A stretch of 64,000 nt of DNA. It comes from Kutzneria sp. 744. Lineage in GTDB: Bacteria > Actinomycetota > Actinomycetes > Mycobacteriales > Pseudonocardiaceae. The position numbers were made by a program, and so were the translations under genes. The stretch covers positions 6,230,452 through 6,294,451 of the forward strand of contig NZ_KK037166.1 of NCBI RefSeq assembly GCF_000568255.1, read 5' to 3'. Below, one piece after another: positions 52,550-61,013 of this stretch (the first letter of the stretch is position 1; every line of letters starts with the position of its first letter). The notes beneath the pieces were generated by a model. That model was not told the DNA's origin and made no database searches. It saw only the letters and a program-made list of their open reading frames with translations.

Positions 52550-52771
52550 CGAGCACGCTCGATGTGGCTTGCCGCGACGAAGATGTCGACTCGCGTGCCA
52601 CGACACATTGGGTTCTCCCTCCGTTTAGGGTGCATTCGGATTAGACCGGTGTGTGGATAAATTGGCCAGGTCGTGAATGGGACAGAAATGGGACACGTTG
52701 GTGACACGCGTGGCCTTCACCTGCAAGAATGATTGGCGTACCATGGACGTGGTCACACGAAGGGGTGATAC

Positions 52772-53947
52772 ATGGCCAGGCGTGCGAGTCCGCTCCGCGA
52801 GTTGCGCAAGGCTGTTGGCCTCACACAGGAGGCACTGGCCGAGAAACTTCACGTCGATCGGCGTAGCGTTAATCGATGGGAGGCTGGCAAGTCGTCACCT
52901 TTGGCAACCATCGTACCGGTTCTGGCTCGCACCCTCGGCGTCAGCGGAAAAGAGTTGATGACGGTACTCGCTCGTACTGCGGCATGCTCCGAGCAGACTG
53001 ATCTGAAGTGGTGGTCGGAAGCCGCTGCCTCAAATCGCTTGCCGACGAGGTCCGTCGACCACGTTGACGAGGTCGTCGTGCATCTGCGCGATCAGTGGCA
53101 CGTTCTTGTGCGGGCGGACAACCTGCTAGGCCCGCGTCGCGCGCTGGCCGGTGTCCTTGAGCAGATCGGCGTGATTGAGGAGCTCTTGCCGGTCGTGCAG
53201 GGCCCCGAGCGGGTCGAACTGGTGAAGCTCGGAGCGGCCTACGCGGAGTCGGCAGCCTGGCTCTACGAGGATTCCGGTCGGATGGACGAGTCCGTGCGGT
53301 GGGTCGATCGGGCGATGACCTGGTCGCATGAGGCGGATGATCGGAACATGGTGGCTTGGACCTTGTTCCGTCGAAGCCAGCATGCCGCCGCAGACAGAGA
53401 TGCGCAGGGAACGCTCGGGCTTGCCGCAGCTGCGGGCCGGGAGGCTGTCGGCAGCGGTACTCCCATGCGAGCCGCCATCCTCCAGCAGCAGGCACATGGG
53501 CACGCCCTAGCCGGCGATGAGAATCTCATGCACCACATGCTGGACGCCGCCCACAAGTGTGCAGCATCAGAAACGTCCGGAGATGCCCGGCAGGGTCACG
53601 GTTCGTTCTGCACGCCGCCGTACCTCGAACTCAAGCGGGCGCAATACTTCGTGGTACTGGGGAAACCCGCGACCGCGGTTGACCTATTCGAGGCCGTTAT
53701 TCCCGCGCTTCCGCCCATTTACCGTCGGGATCGGGGAGTCGCCTTCAGTCGGCTCGCGCAGGCTCATATCGCGATGAATCATCCGGACCAGGCGGCGGTG
53801 TACGGGAGAAAGGCATTGAGTATCGCACGTAGCGTCGGTTCGATCCGCACCGCGCAGGAGGTGGCGAAGTTGGGCAAGCAGCTCAACCGCCACAAGGGGA
53901 TTCCCGAAGTGCAGGATCTGTTCGCCGACCTGCGTGTTCCGGCATGA
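52772..53947 (+). CDS. XRE-family regulator with TPR-like C-terminal domain
   Basis: This encodes 391 residues with AAGGGG six bases before the ATG. An N-terminal HTH (residues about 8-62) has LRELRKAVGLTQEALAEKL and VDRRSVNRWEAGKSSP. The rest is a helical repeat domain (YAESAAWLYEDSGRMDESVR, QAHGHALAGDENLM, RLAQAHIAMNHPDQAAVYG). Such regulators in actinomycetes usually control the genes beside them. Here the stop overlaps the RibD-like start in ATGA. Two GGGACA words lie in the promoter region near 52680-52695. Confidence 0.88.
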   Translation: MARRASPLRELRKAVGLTQEALAEKLHVDRRSVNRWEAGKSSPLATIVPVLARTLGVSGKELMTVLARTAACSEQTDLKWWSEAAASNRLPTRSVDHVDEVVVHLRDQWHVLVRADNLLGPRRALAGVLEQIGVIEELLPVVQGPERVELVKLGAAYAESAAWLYEDSGRMDESVRWVDRAMTWSHEADDRNMVAWTLFRRSQHAAADRDAQGTLGLAAAAGREAVGSGTPMRAAILQQQAHGHALAGDENLMHHMLDAAHKCAASETSGDARQGHGSFCTPPYLELKRAQYFVVLGKPATAVDLFEAVIPALPPIYRRDRGVAFSRLAQAHIAMNHPDQAAVYGRKALSIARSVGSIRTAQEVAKLGKQLNRHKGIPEVQDLFADLRVPA

Positions 53948-54825
53948 CGACGTCCGAATTCGAGCTCGACGCGATGCGTCGCGCAATCAGCCTGTCCGCG
54001 TTCGGCCTCGGCTCTGCGAGTCCCAATCCACCAGTCGGGTGCGTGATCCTCGACCGTGATGGTCAGCCGGTGGGCGAGGGATTCCACGAGCGCAAAGGGG
54101 AGCCGCACGCGGAGGTGAACGCCTTGGCGGCTGCCGGAGAACGAGCTCGCGGTGGCACCGCCGTCGTCACCCTTGAACCCTGCAACCACTTCGGGCGAAC
54201 ACCTCCATGCCACCAGGCCCTCATCGACGCCGGTGTCGTGCGTGTCCTCATCGCGGTGATCGACCCGACCTCGCGTGGCGTCGGCGGTGTGGCACGGATG
54301 CGCGAGGCAGGAGTGGAGGTTGAAGTCGGAGTCCTCGCCGAGGAAGCGGAGGTTGTGCTCAGGCCATGGCTTGGGGCGTTGCATAACCGTCGTCCGCGGG
54401 TGACCTGGGTGTGCGAGGTCGGCGCAGCAGGTCCTACCGCGATCCGCCGGCAGCAGTTCGACGTTCTTGCCCTCTGTGCCGGCGCCGACGCCGTTCTCGA
54501 TGATGGTGGCAAGCTAAAGGAAGGCCGTCCTGGACGGCACAGCGCCGACGTGTTCTCGTTGTCCGACGAAGTCGGCGATGATCCTGTGCAGGCGCTGCGG
54601 GCGCTTTACGAGGCGGGCGTGCGGACGCTGCTCCTGGACGGCGGTCCTGATCTGGCCGTCCAGTTCGTCGGAGGTGGCGTCCTTGACGAGATCCGTTTGT
54701 ACGTAGGCGAAACGGCACCGTCAGGAGCACCCCCCACGTCCGGCCCCCTGCTGCCAGGCGGCTTCCGGATCCGGTCCATCAGCCGAGTCGCCGAGGGGAT
54801 TGTCGTCGTAGCGACGATTCCTTAG
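53944..54825 (+). CDS. ribD: RibD-like deaminase with a reduced reductase domain
   Basis: This encodes 293 residues, shorter than the roughly 360 of RibD. The N-terminal deaminase is intact: ASPNPPVGCVILDRDG, PHAEVNALAAAGERARGG (zinc His and catalytic Glu) and TLEPCNHFGRTPPC (two zinc Cys). The C-terminal NADPH-dependent reductase half is cut down: it lacks the usual substrate Lys-Ser-x-DG segment and the DP-x-L-T strand, keeping only TWVCEVGAAG, LALCAGADAVLDDGG and TLLLDGGPDLAVQFV. In riboflavin synthesis RibD deaminates then reduces a pyrimidine. This copy may be a pathway-specific deaminase. It is ATGA-coupled to the XRE regulator and 25 bases from the M20-fold gene. Confidence 0.85.
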   Translation: MTTSEFELDAMRRAISLSAFGLGSASPNPPVGCVILDRDGQPVGEGFHERKGEPHAEVNALAAAGERARGGTAVVTLEPCNHFGRTPPCHQALIDAGVVRVLIAVIDPTSRGVGGVARMREAGVEVEVGVLAEEAEVVLRPWLGALHNRRPRVTWVCEVGAAGPTAIRRQQFDVLALCAGADAVLDDGGKLKEGRPGRHSADVFSLSDEVGDDPVQALRALYEAGVRTLLLDGGPDLAVQFVGGGVLDEIRLYVGETAPSGAPPTSGPLLPGGFRIRSISRVAEGIVVVATIP

Positions 54826-54850
54826 CAGCTGGCGCGGAAGCGAGGCGCGG

Positions 54851-56062
54851 GTGCCCATGATCAATTCCGGCGGCGAGTACGACGTGCTGAGCGCAGCCAA
54901 CGAGGATCACGACTCCGTAGTTGAGTTGGTCCGCGGCCTCGTCGCGATCCCTAGCAGAGGCGGCATCGACTCCTACGAGCCCATCTTGGCGCACGTGGCC
55001 GGGTGGCTGGCTGGTCATGGTCTGGCCGCTGCGACCGTTCGCGACCACGCCGGCGCGGCGCTCGCGCTGGCCTGCGAAGTCGCCGGAGCCCGGCCTGGAC
55101 CTCGCTGGGTGCTGGACGCCTGTCTGGACACCGCGCCGTTCGGCGACCTCGACGCCTGGAGCCACCCGCCCACCTCGGCACACCTCGCTGACGGCTGGCT
55201 GTGGGGGCGCGGTAGCGCCGACTCCAAAGCCGCCGTCGCGATCTTCTGCCATATCGCTGCTCGCCTCGCCGCCGCCCGCGATCGGCTGGCCGGGCGCCTG
55301 GTCCTGCTCTTCGACGTCGACGAGCACACCGGCGGTTTCGGCGGCGCCAAGACCTATTTCGCCGGAGCCGACGCTCCCGGAGACGTCGCCGGCGTGATGA
55401 TCGGCTACCCCGGCATGGACAAACTCGTCGTCGGCGGCCGAGGCGTGCACCGCGCCCAACTCCACGTCCACGGCGTCGCCTCGCACTCCGGCGGCAGCAC
55501 CGCGACACCCAGCGCCATCGAGAAGGCCGCGCACCTCGTGCGGGCGCTCTCGTCCGCGCAACTCCCCGCTGGCGACAGCCCGGATTTCCCGCTACCCGGG
55601 AAGCTGACCGTCACCGCCGTGCACGGCGGGCAAGGCTACTCGGTCACGCCCGACCTCTGCACGGTCAACGTCGACATCCGTATCACACCGAAGTTCGACG
55701 ACGCGGCCGCCACGCAGCTGGTACAGGAGGTCGTGGCTGAGGTCGACCAAGCCTGGCCCGGCACTCGGCCCACCGACATCCAAGTCGATACCCGGTGGCC
55801 GGCATACGCGCTCGCCGAGGACAGCTCGATGCGGGCGGCGCTGATCGACGCGGCTGCTTCGCTCGGCATCGCCGTGAAAGCTCGGATCGCCGGACCCTCC
55901 AACATTGGCAACTACCTGGCCGGCCTCGGCATCCCCGCCACAGCTGGCTTCGGCGTTACCTACATCGGTCTGCACGGTACCGACGAGCGCATCCGCATCG
56001 ACTCCATCCCCATCGTGCAGGCGGTCTACCACGCTGCGGTGTCCACACTGCTCCAGCCATAA
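54851..56062 (+). CDS. M20-family hydrolase with altered metal ligands
   Basis: This encodes 403 residues; the GTG at 54851 follows GAGG, with an ATG at 54857 as alternative. The fold is M20 (ArgE/DapE/CPG2-like): WVLDACLDTAPFGDLDAWSH, LWGRGSADSKAAVAIF, VDEHTGGFGGAKTYF, a dimerisation domain (VHRAQLHVHGVASHSGGSTA) and the final GLHGTDERI. Relative to typical members the first ligand His is Cys (ACLD for GHxD), the ligand Glu after the catalytic Glu is His (DEH for DEE), and the E-P-T Glu is Tyr (GYPG). The bridging Asp, catalytic Glu and last His remain. It may use another metal or act differently. Confidence 0.83.
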   Translation: MPMINSGGEYDVLSAANEDHDSVVELVRGLVAIPSRGGIDSYEPILAHVAGWLAGHGLAAATVRDHAGAALALACEVAGARPGPRWVLDACLDTAPFGDLDAWSHPPTSAHLADGWLWGRGSADSKAAVAIFCHIAARLAAARDRLAGRLVLLFDVDEHTGGFGGAKTYFAGADAPGDVAGVMIGYPGMDKLVVGGRGVHRAQLHVHGVASHSGGSTATPSAIEKAAHLVRALSSAQLPAGDSPDFPLPGKLTVTAVHGGQGYSVTPDLCTVNVDIRITPKFDDAAATQLVQEVVAEVDQAWPGTRPTDIQVDTRWPAYALAEDSSMRAALIDAAASLGIAVKARIAGPSNIGNYLAGLGIPATAGFGVTYIGLHGTDERIRIDSIPIVQAVYHAAVSTLLQP

Positions 56063-56073
56063 CGGGCAGGCAT

Positions 56074-56547
56074 TCAGGCTCGACCTCGATGGCGTCGCAC
56101 GGCTTGCTGGTCGGCGCGGGCGATGAGGGTCTGGTGGCGTTCGCACCAGGTGACGGTCGAGGTGAGTGCGCTGAGCAGTTCGTGGGCGGCGGGCGTGAGC
56201 TCGTACTGGACGCTGCGGTCCAGCCCGATGGATTTCTCGTGCCGGAGCACGAGGCCGTCGTCTTCCATGCGACGGAGGGTGTTGAGGAGGATCCGCGGCT
56301 GGACGTGCCGGCCACGTTGTGTGCGGGCATCGACGACAGGCGAGGAGCGAATGGCGTCCAGGAGTTCGGTGTAGCGGAGCGGCCCAGACGACAGGGCCAG
56401 CAGGACGTCGGGTATCCAGTCGCCGTTGAGCAGGTGGTTGGCGCTGAGCATCCGCTCCAGGAAGACATCCCGGCTCACCGGAACCCAGCTCGGCGGTGCA
56501 GGGAACATCGCCGGTGGGGTTGAGTCTTGGTGTTCCATCGTCGGCAT
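56074..56547 (-). CDS. HxlR-family transcriptional regulator
   Basis: This encodes 157 residues from the ATG at 56547 (GAGGGA about seven bases upstream). The winged-helix domain reads LNGDWIPDVLLALSSGPLRY, TELLDAI, ILLNTLRRMEDDGLVLRHEK and VQYELTPAAHELLSALTS. It differs from canonical HxlR in lacking the N-terminal Cys used for redox sensing. It converges on the M20 gene with 11 bases between stops. A 14-base palindrome at 56626, about 80 bases upstream, is a candidate operator. Confidence 0.88.
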   Translation of the reverse strand: MPTMEHQDSTPPAMFPAPPSWVPVSRDVFLERMLSANHLLNGDWIPDVLLALSSGPLRYTELLDAIRSSPVVDARTQRGRHVQPRILLNTLRRMEDDGLVLRHEKSIGLDRSVQYELTPAAHELLSALTSTVTWCERHQTLIARADQQAVRRHRGRA

Positions 56548-56895
56548 AGAGCATCCCTCGGCTTCATCACCTCGACCGGCCACCGGCGCGGTTCACCCAC
56601 GTACATGAGGGTCGCTTCGGCAGCTTGCACGCTAGTGCATGGAGGCGAGTTTATGCAGGTGACGGCCTTGTATCAACTAGTATCGATGCCTCCACCCGAT
56701 CGGTTGTCGACGTTGGTGAACGCGCTTAGGAAGGTGGTCAGATGTCGAACAGGCTGGCGGTGACGGTCGGTCGCGGAAACGTCGGCGCTGTCGCCTGACC
56801 AGGTGATTTCCACTCTCATCTACGGGCGAGGTGCTCGCTGGGTGTACGTTGGTGCGAGTTCTGGGGTGCTGTACATGAGACGTCCGGAGGTGCGG
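56548..56895. other. Divergent promoter region between HxlR and HTH genes
   Basis: These 348 bases hold no supported gene. They contain the palindrome at 56626-56639 and should hold promoters for the leftward HxlR gene and the rightward operon starting at 56896. Confidence 0.5.
56626..56639. promoter_or_regulatory. Palindrome TGCAC-GCTA-GTGCA, candidate operator
   Basis: Perfect 5-base arms around a 4-base centre lie upstream of the HxlR gene and in the shared divergent region. Autoregulation is plausible for this regulator family but not shown. Confidence 0.4.
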
Positions 56896-57351
56896 ATGGT
56901 CGACTACGCAGGCTCATCGCGGAGCTTCGCCGATCTGCTTAACCACTTGTTCGCCGCGATGACAAAGCCGGACGGCGCCGAGTACAGCAACGATGAAGTC
57001 TCCAGCACCCTTCGTGAGCAAGGGGAGCAGATCTCACCCAGCTATCTCTGGCAGCTGCGAAAGTCCAAGAAGGACAATCCCACTCGCCGGCACATGAAGG
57101 CCTTGGCCCAGTTCTTCGGCGTTCCGGGTGGCTACTTCCTTGAGGACGAGGTCACCGATCGCGTCGACCGGCAGCTGGAGGAGCTCCGACAGGAGCGGAT
57201 ACGCCTCGCCGCAATCGGCGGTCGAGACGACGTGAAGCTGATGGCGCTGCGCGCTGGTGAGCTCGCGCCGGACCGGTTCCGCTTGGTCCAGGAGCTCGTC
57301 GAGGTCGTTTACCAGCAGCAACAGACGGAGCAGGCCGCAGGCAGGAAGTGA
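56896..57351 (+). CDS. HTH regulator heading the ImmA/IrrE - MAB_1171c operon
   Basis: This encodes 151 residues. The ATG at 56896 has GGAGG five bases upstream and is preferred over ATGs at 56803 and 56875. The XRE-like domain reads SFADLLNHLFAAMTKPDGAE, YSNDEVSSTL, ISPSYLWQLRKSKKDNPTRR and ALAQFFGVPGGYFLEDE. The C-terminal half is a charged helix with ELRQERIRLAAIGG. It lies 34 bases before the ImmA/IrrE gene. Such pairs are common in actinomycetes, where the metallopeptidase-like partner may act on the regulator. Confidence 0.87.
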   Translation: MVDYAGSSRSFADLLNHLFAAMTKPDGAEYSNDEVSSTLREQGEQISPSYLWQLRKSKKDNPTRRHMKALAQFFGVPGGYFLEDEVTDRVDRQLEELRQERIRLAAIGGRDDVKLMALRAGELAPDRFRLVQELVEVVYQQQQTEQAAGRK

Positions 57352-57385
57352 CGGCTGACCGACACGCCAGGGCTGGGGGCCAGGA

Positions 57386-57925
57386 ATGCGGGAACGGGAA
57401 CTACGACGGCGGTGCCGCCGGCTGCTGAACAGCCTCGATATCCGGCCACCTCTCGACGTCGTCGATCTGTGCGAAAGGGTTGGTCGCCAGCGGGGCAAGC
57501 CCATCCAACTGGTCGAGCACTCGCTGCCGGTGCCGGGTCCATTCGGCGCGTGGATCTCCACGCCGTCGGTAGAGTTCATCTTGTACCAGAAGGAAACCAG
57601 CGGTCCCCATCAGAACCACATCATCCTGCACGAACTCGGACACATCCTCGCCGAACACGCCAGCGACGGGCCGGACTCTGTCCTCGTTGACGACCTGCAT
57701 CCAGGCGACGTACACGAACGGTATCCGGATCTCGATCCCGGGGCGGTGCGGCGCGCGCTACGGCGGACCTCGTACGACACCGCGGACGAACAGGAAGCCG
57801 AGTTGGTCGCCACGATCATACTGGAGTGGGCGTCGGTGATCGACGTCGTGGCACCGCGAACCGCGACGGACGAACAGACGAAGAACATCGACAACGCGCT
57901 CACCGACCGATTGGGCTGGCTGTGA
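57386..57925 (+). CDS. ImmA/IrrE-family metallopeptidase-like protein
   Basis: This encodes 179 residues. The zinc motif HELGH lies at residues 82-86 within NHIILHELGHILAEHASD. An upstream substrate-like segment (LCERVGRQRGKPIQLVEHSL) and a downstream EQEAELVATIILEWAS with a Glu that could be the third ligand are as in the family. ImmA proteins cleave XRE repressors; the adjacent HTH gene is the likely partner. The stop overlaps the GTG of the monooxygenase gene (GTGA). Actinobacterial examples are sometimes annotated as toxins without proof. Confidence 0.85.
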   Translation: MRERELRRRCRRLLNSLDIRPPLDVVDLCERVGRQRGKPIQLVEHSLPVPGPFGAWISTPSVEFILYQKETSGPHQNHIILHELGHILAEHASDGPDSVLVDDLHPGDVHERYPDLDPGAVRRALRRTSYDTADEQEAELVATIILEWASVIDVVAPRTATDEQTKNIDNALTDRLGWL

Positions 57926-59061
57926 CGCATGCACTGATCATCGGCGGCGGCATCGCCGGCCCGGTGACCGCGATGGCGCTCGGCAAAGCCGGCATGACCG
58001 CCACCGTCTACGAGGCATACGCGAGCGGTGCCGACGACATCGGCGCGTTCATGATGATCATGCACAACGGGTTCGACGCCCTTGGGGCCCTGGACGCTCA
58101 GCACGCCGTTGTCGCGAACTCGTTCAGCACCACGAAGAACGCCTCCTTCGAGCCAGACGGCACTCCGCTGCCGGTGCGACCGATCGGCACGCAGCGGACC
58201 ACATTCGCCAGCCCACGCACCTTGAAGCGCGCCGACCTCTATCGAGCGCTACACGATGAACTGGCTCGGCGCGGTGGCATCATCGAGCATGGCAAACGCT
58301 TCGTCCACACGACCACCGACCCGTCCGGCACAGTGGTCGCTCATTTCGCCGACGGCAGTACTGCCGAAGGCGATCTGCTCGTCGGCGCGGACGGCATCCG
58401 ATCGACCGTGCGCAGGATCGTGGACCCATCCTCGCCATCACCGCGCTTTGTCGGGCTGAACGTCATCTTCGGCTACACCGAAGATCGTTCTCTTCCCTTC
58501 GCCGACGACGTTATGCGGATGCTCCGTGGAAAGCGAGCTACCCTCGGGCACACCACCTCGCCCGAGGGCGAGCACTTCTGGTACACCCGGCTGCCAGGCG
58601 AGGAGATGTCTCAAGCCGAAGCAGCGGCTATGACGGCGAGCGAATGGCGGCAGTTGGCGCTCGACTTCTTCGTCAGCGACGGCAACGTCTTGGCCGCAGA
58701 CGTCGTCAGCGCGACCGACGACGCCGTGCTCGGGCGCGGCGTGTACGACATGCCGCCGATGCCGACGTGGCACCGATCGTCGGTGGTGCTTGTCGGAGAC
58801 GCCGCGCACGCCGCGTCCCCGGCCGCCGCGCAAGGCGCGTCGATGGCGATGGAGGACAGCGTCGTGCTGGCCAAGTGCCTGCGCGACCTGCCCGATCTTG
58901 ACCAAGCCTTCGCGGCGTACGAACTCGTCCGGCGCGAACGCGCCGAACGCTTGGTCGCCTACAGCCGAGGAGATATCCGCACACCCAACGGCGACTGGCT
59001 GTACTCGCACAGCATCGACTGGGAGGAACCAGTTCGGCGTGTAGCACAGGAGCGGACGTGA
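57922..59061 (+). CDS. FAD-dependent monooxygenase
   Basis: This encodes 379 residues from a GTG overlapping the previous stop. The Rossmann FAD motif is ALIIGGGIAGPVTAMALGKA, with Glu at VYEAYASG. The DG motif lies in LLVGADGIRSTVRR. GD-motif VVLVGDAAHAASPAAAQGAS precedes SMAMEDSVVLAKCL. This is the class A aromatic hydroxylase architecture using NAD(P)H and O2. The substrate is unknown; the conserved linkage with HTH, ImmA/IrrE and MAB_1171c genes suggests a regulatory or signalling role rather than catabolism. Its stop overlaps the next start (GTGA). Confidence 0.9.
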   Translation: MTHALIIGGGIAGPVTAMALGKAGMTATVYEAYASGADDIGAFMMIMHNGFDALGALDAQHAVVANSFSTTKNASFEPDGTPLPVRPIGTQRTTFASPRTLKRADLYRALHDELARRGGIIEHGKRFVHTTTDPSGTVVAHFADGSTAEGDLLVGADGIRSTVRRIVDPSSPSPRFVGLNVIFGYTEDRSLPFADDVMRMLRGKRATLGHTTSPEGEHFWYTRLPGEEMSQAEAAAMTASEWRQLALDFFVSDGNVLAADVVSATDDAVLGRGVYDMPPMPTWHRSSVVLVGDAAHAASPAAAQGASMAMEDSVVLAKCLRDLPDLDQAFAAYELVRRERAERLVAYSRGDIRTPNGDWLYSHSIDWEEPVRRVAQERT

Positions 59062-60206
59062 CTACGGCGCAGGCGATCCGTGGGATCGCCTACTGGGCGC
59101 TGTTCGCGTGGCTGCTCTTCCTCGTAGCCAGGGCGCCGAGAAACGTTCCCCTCAGGGCTATGGCGGTCCTGGTCGGCGGCTGGGCGATCGGGTATCCGTT
59201 CGCGCTGGCCGCGAGCCAGGGGCAGGTGTTCCTCGTTGGCGACCCGATGACCTCGAAGCTGATCGGATACCTGCTCTCACTGGTCGGCCAGTACGGACTC
59301 GTCTGCTTTCTCCTGTTCATGACCCGTCCTGCGGCGGCCGCACGACGGAATGCCCGGCTGCAAGCCGCACCTGTCGTAGCGGTGGCTGCCATCCTGGTGG
59401 CGTCGACGTTGACGACGCCGGTCGGGCTGCGGGCCGCGGCCGCCCGCATGCCCACCGAAGTACTGATGAACGATCATCTCTCCGTGCCGCCGAGCGTTGG
59501 TGCGTTCTACTTCTTCGCCAACGCGTACACGCTCTACGCCTACGCCTACGGCATGGTGGTCGCTGCGGGCTACGTGGCTCGCGGCGGTGAGCGGCAGCTC
59601 AGGTGGGCGACGGCCTTGATGGCAGCGGGACTTACAGGCCTGACGCTCTGCTTTGCCGTCGCGGTGGTCGCGAACTTGTTCCAGTTGACGGAAAATTCCG
59701 CGAAGGTGCCCGCCGTCTTGCTCGTTGCCGCGACGTTCGCGGCGCTGGCGGGCATCCCGATCTTTATCGTCGGGGTCGCGTTCCGTTCGGTCGCCATGCG
59801 CCTGGCCGCGGTGGGGGTGTGGTGGCGACACCGACGTGCATACCGACAGCTGGGGCCGTTGTGGGCCGCCTTGCATGAAGAGTTCCCCGAGGACGCTCTT
59901 GGCCGGGCGCCTTCGCCGAGCTGGCGCGACCTGCTGACACTGCGGCGGCTACATCGCCGCTACTACCGGCGGGTCATCGAATGCCGCGACGGCCTCGTCC
60001 GGATCAGTCCCTATCTCGCCGCCATCGAAGGGAACCTTGATTCCGTCGAGGTGATCGCCAGGCGACTGCCGGCAGCCCTGCGCGCCCACGCCGACGGTAT
60101 ATCGGTGGCGGACCGGGCTTTTCCGGTCGTGCTTCCCGGCATGCAGGGCTTGGATGCCGACGTCGAGCAGCTCATGGCTTTGTCGGTGGCCCTGCGGGAG
60201 TCCTGA
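59058..60206 (+). CDS. MAB_1171c-family multi-pass membrane protein
   Basis: This encodes 382 residues from a GTG in GTGA with the monooxygenase. About seven membrane helices occupy residues 5-240 (IAYWALFAWLLFLVA, LIGYLLSLVGQYGLVCFLLF, AYTLYAYAYGMVVAAGYVA, AALAGIPIFIVGVAF). A cytosolic C-terminal 140 residues follow: WWRHRRAYRQLGPLWAALHE, LRRLHRRYYRRVIECRDGLV and a final helical part. The layout is that of MAB_1171c proteins, often called putative transporters. The constant gene neighbourhood suggests the four products form one unit. Confidence 0.85.
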   Translation: MTTAQAIRGIAYWALFAWLLFLVARAPRNVPLRAMAVLVGGWAIGYPFALAASQGQVFLVGDPMTSKLIGYLLSLVGQYGLVCFLLFMTRPAAAARRNARLQAAPVVAVAAILVASTLTTPVGLRAAAARMPTEVLMNDHLSVPPSVGAFYFFANAYTLYAYAYGMVVAAGYVARGGERQLRWATALMAAGLTGLTLCFAVAVVANLFQLTENSAKVPAVLLVAATFAALAGIPIFIVGVAFRSVAMRLAAVGVWWRHRRAYRQLGPLWAALHEEFPEDALGRAPSPSWRDLLTLRRLHRRYYRRVIECRDGLVRISPYLAAIEGNLDSVEVIARRLPAALRAHADGISVADRAFPVVLPGMQGLDADVEQLMALSVALRES

Positions 60207-60256
60207 CCCATTGCCGGTTAACTCCAACGGGTGAAGTTGCCGCTGCGGGGTCCGTA

Positions 60257-60272
60257 CTTACCTTGAGGTAAG
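60257..60272. promoter_or_regulatory. Inverted repeat CTTACCT-TG-AGGTAAG
   Basis: A perfect 7-base inverted repeat with a 2-base centre lies 50 bases after the MAB_1171c stop and 73 bases before the next start. The CCTTGAGG core resembles operators of MerR-type regulators. It probably controls the following genes. No MerR gene is in the window. Confidence 0.45.
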
Positions 60273-60344
60273 CACGGGATGGCCGTGTAAACCTGTCCGT
60301 AGTGGACGAACGATCCAGTTCTCCTACAGGACAAGGGAGTGATC

Positions 60345-61013
60345 GTGATTGCAAGCAACGGGATCGCTGTTCGGTCGCTCCCACCGACGTCCGACACCGT
60401 GGTCGATCCCCTCTACCTCGGTGCGGACGAGGAGGCGCTGGCCGGCCGACGAAATGCCCCCATTCGACGTCCCGGCCGGCGTCTCGCCCTTGTCAGTCTC
60501 GGCCGAACAACGCTTTGCTTGGTAACGGTCATCGCATTCGCCGCCGGGTGCGGCGCCAGTTCGACGGCAACGCCAACAGGCTCTGCTCAGCTCCCGGCGA
60601 CATCGACCAGCGTTCAGGACACGAGTTCCACCATCGAGCATGCCTACGTCGACTTCTGGACCATCAGCAACAAGTTCGTCCACGACGACCCCGCAGCCTG
60701 GAGTTCGGAGCTGGCCGCCGTCGCTGTCGAACCGCAGCTCACACGGATGCTCAACAACCTTGACATCCTGCGCTCACAGAACGTCGCGGTGTACGGAGAG
60801 ACCCGCGAATACGTGACGAAGGTCGACGTCGACGGCGCTGCCGCGACTGTCACGGAATGCCAGGACGCCAGCGGGTCAGGCCAGGCCGATGCCCGGACCG
60901 GCGAGAAGAAGACGATCGGCATAGCCCGTAACCCGGTGACCTCGCACATGCAGCGTGGTGGAGACGGGAAGTGGCGAGTGTCGGAGATTGCGTATCCAGG
61001 AGGGACGTGCTGA
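60345..61013 (+). CDS. Exported protein with late signal anchor
   Basis: This encodes 222 residues; the GTG at 60345 is five bases after AAGGGAG. A 40-residue basic N-terminal segment precedes a hydrophobic helix and lipobox-like LVTVIAFAAGCGASS (about residues 55-63), so it may be a lipoprotein or a membrane-anchored protein. The outer domain resembles NTF2-like/Mce-associated folds (IEHAYVDFWTISNKFVHDDP, YVTKVDVDGAAATVTEC). It ends in GGTC with the next start in TGATG. It probably belongs with the exported proteins that follow. Confidence 0.72.
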   Translation: MIASNGIAVRSLPPTSDTVVDPLYLGADEEALAGRRNAPIRRPGRRLALVSLGRTTLCLVTVIAFAAGCGASSTATPTGSAQLPATSTSVQDTSSTIEHAYVDFWTISNKFVHDDPAAWSSELAAVAVEPQLTRMLNNLDILRSQNVAVYGETREYVTKVDVDGAAATVTECQDASGSGQADARTGEKKTIGIARNPVTSHMQRGGDGKWRVSEIAYPGGTC

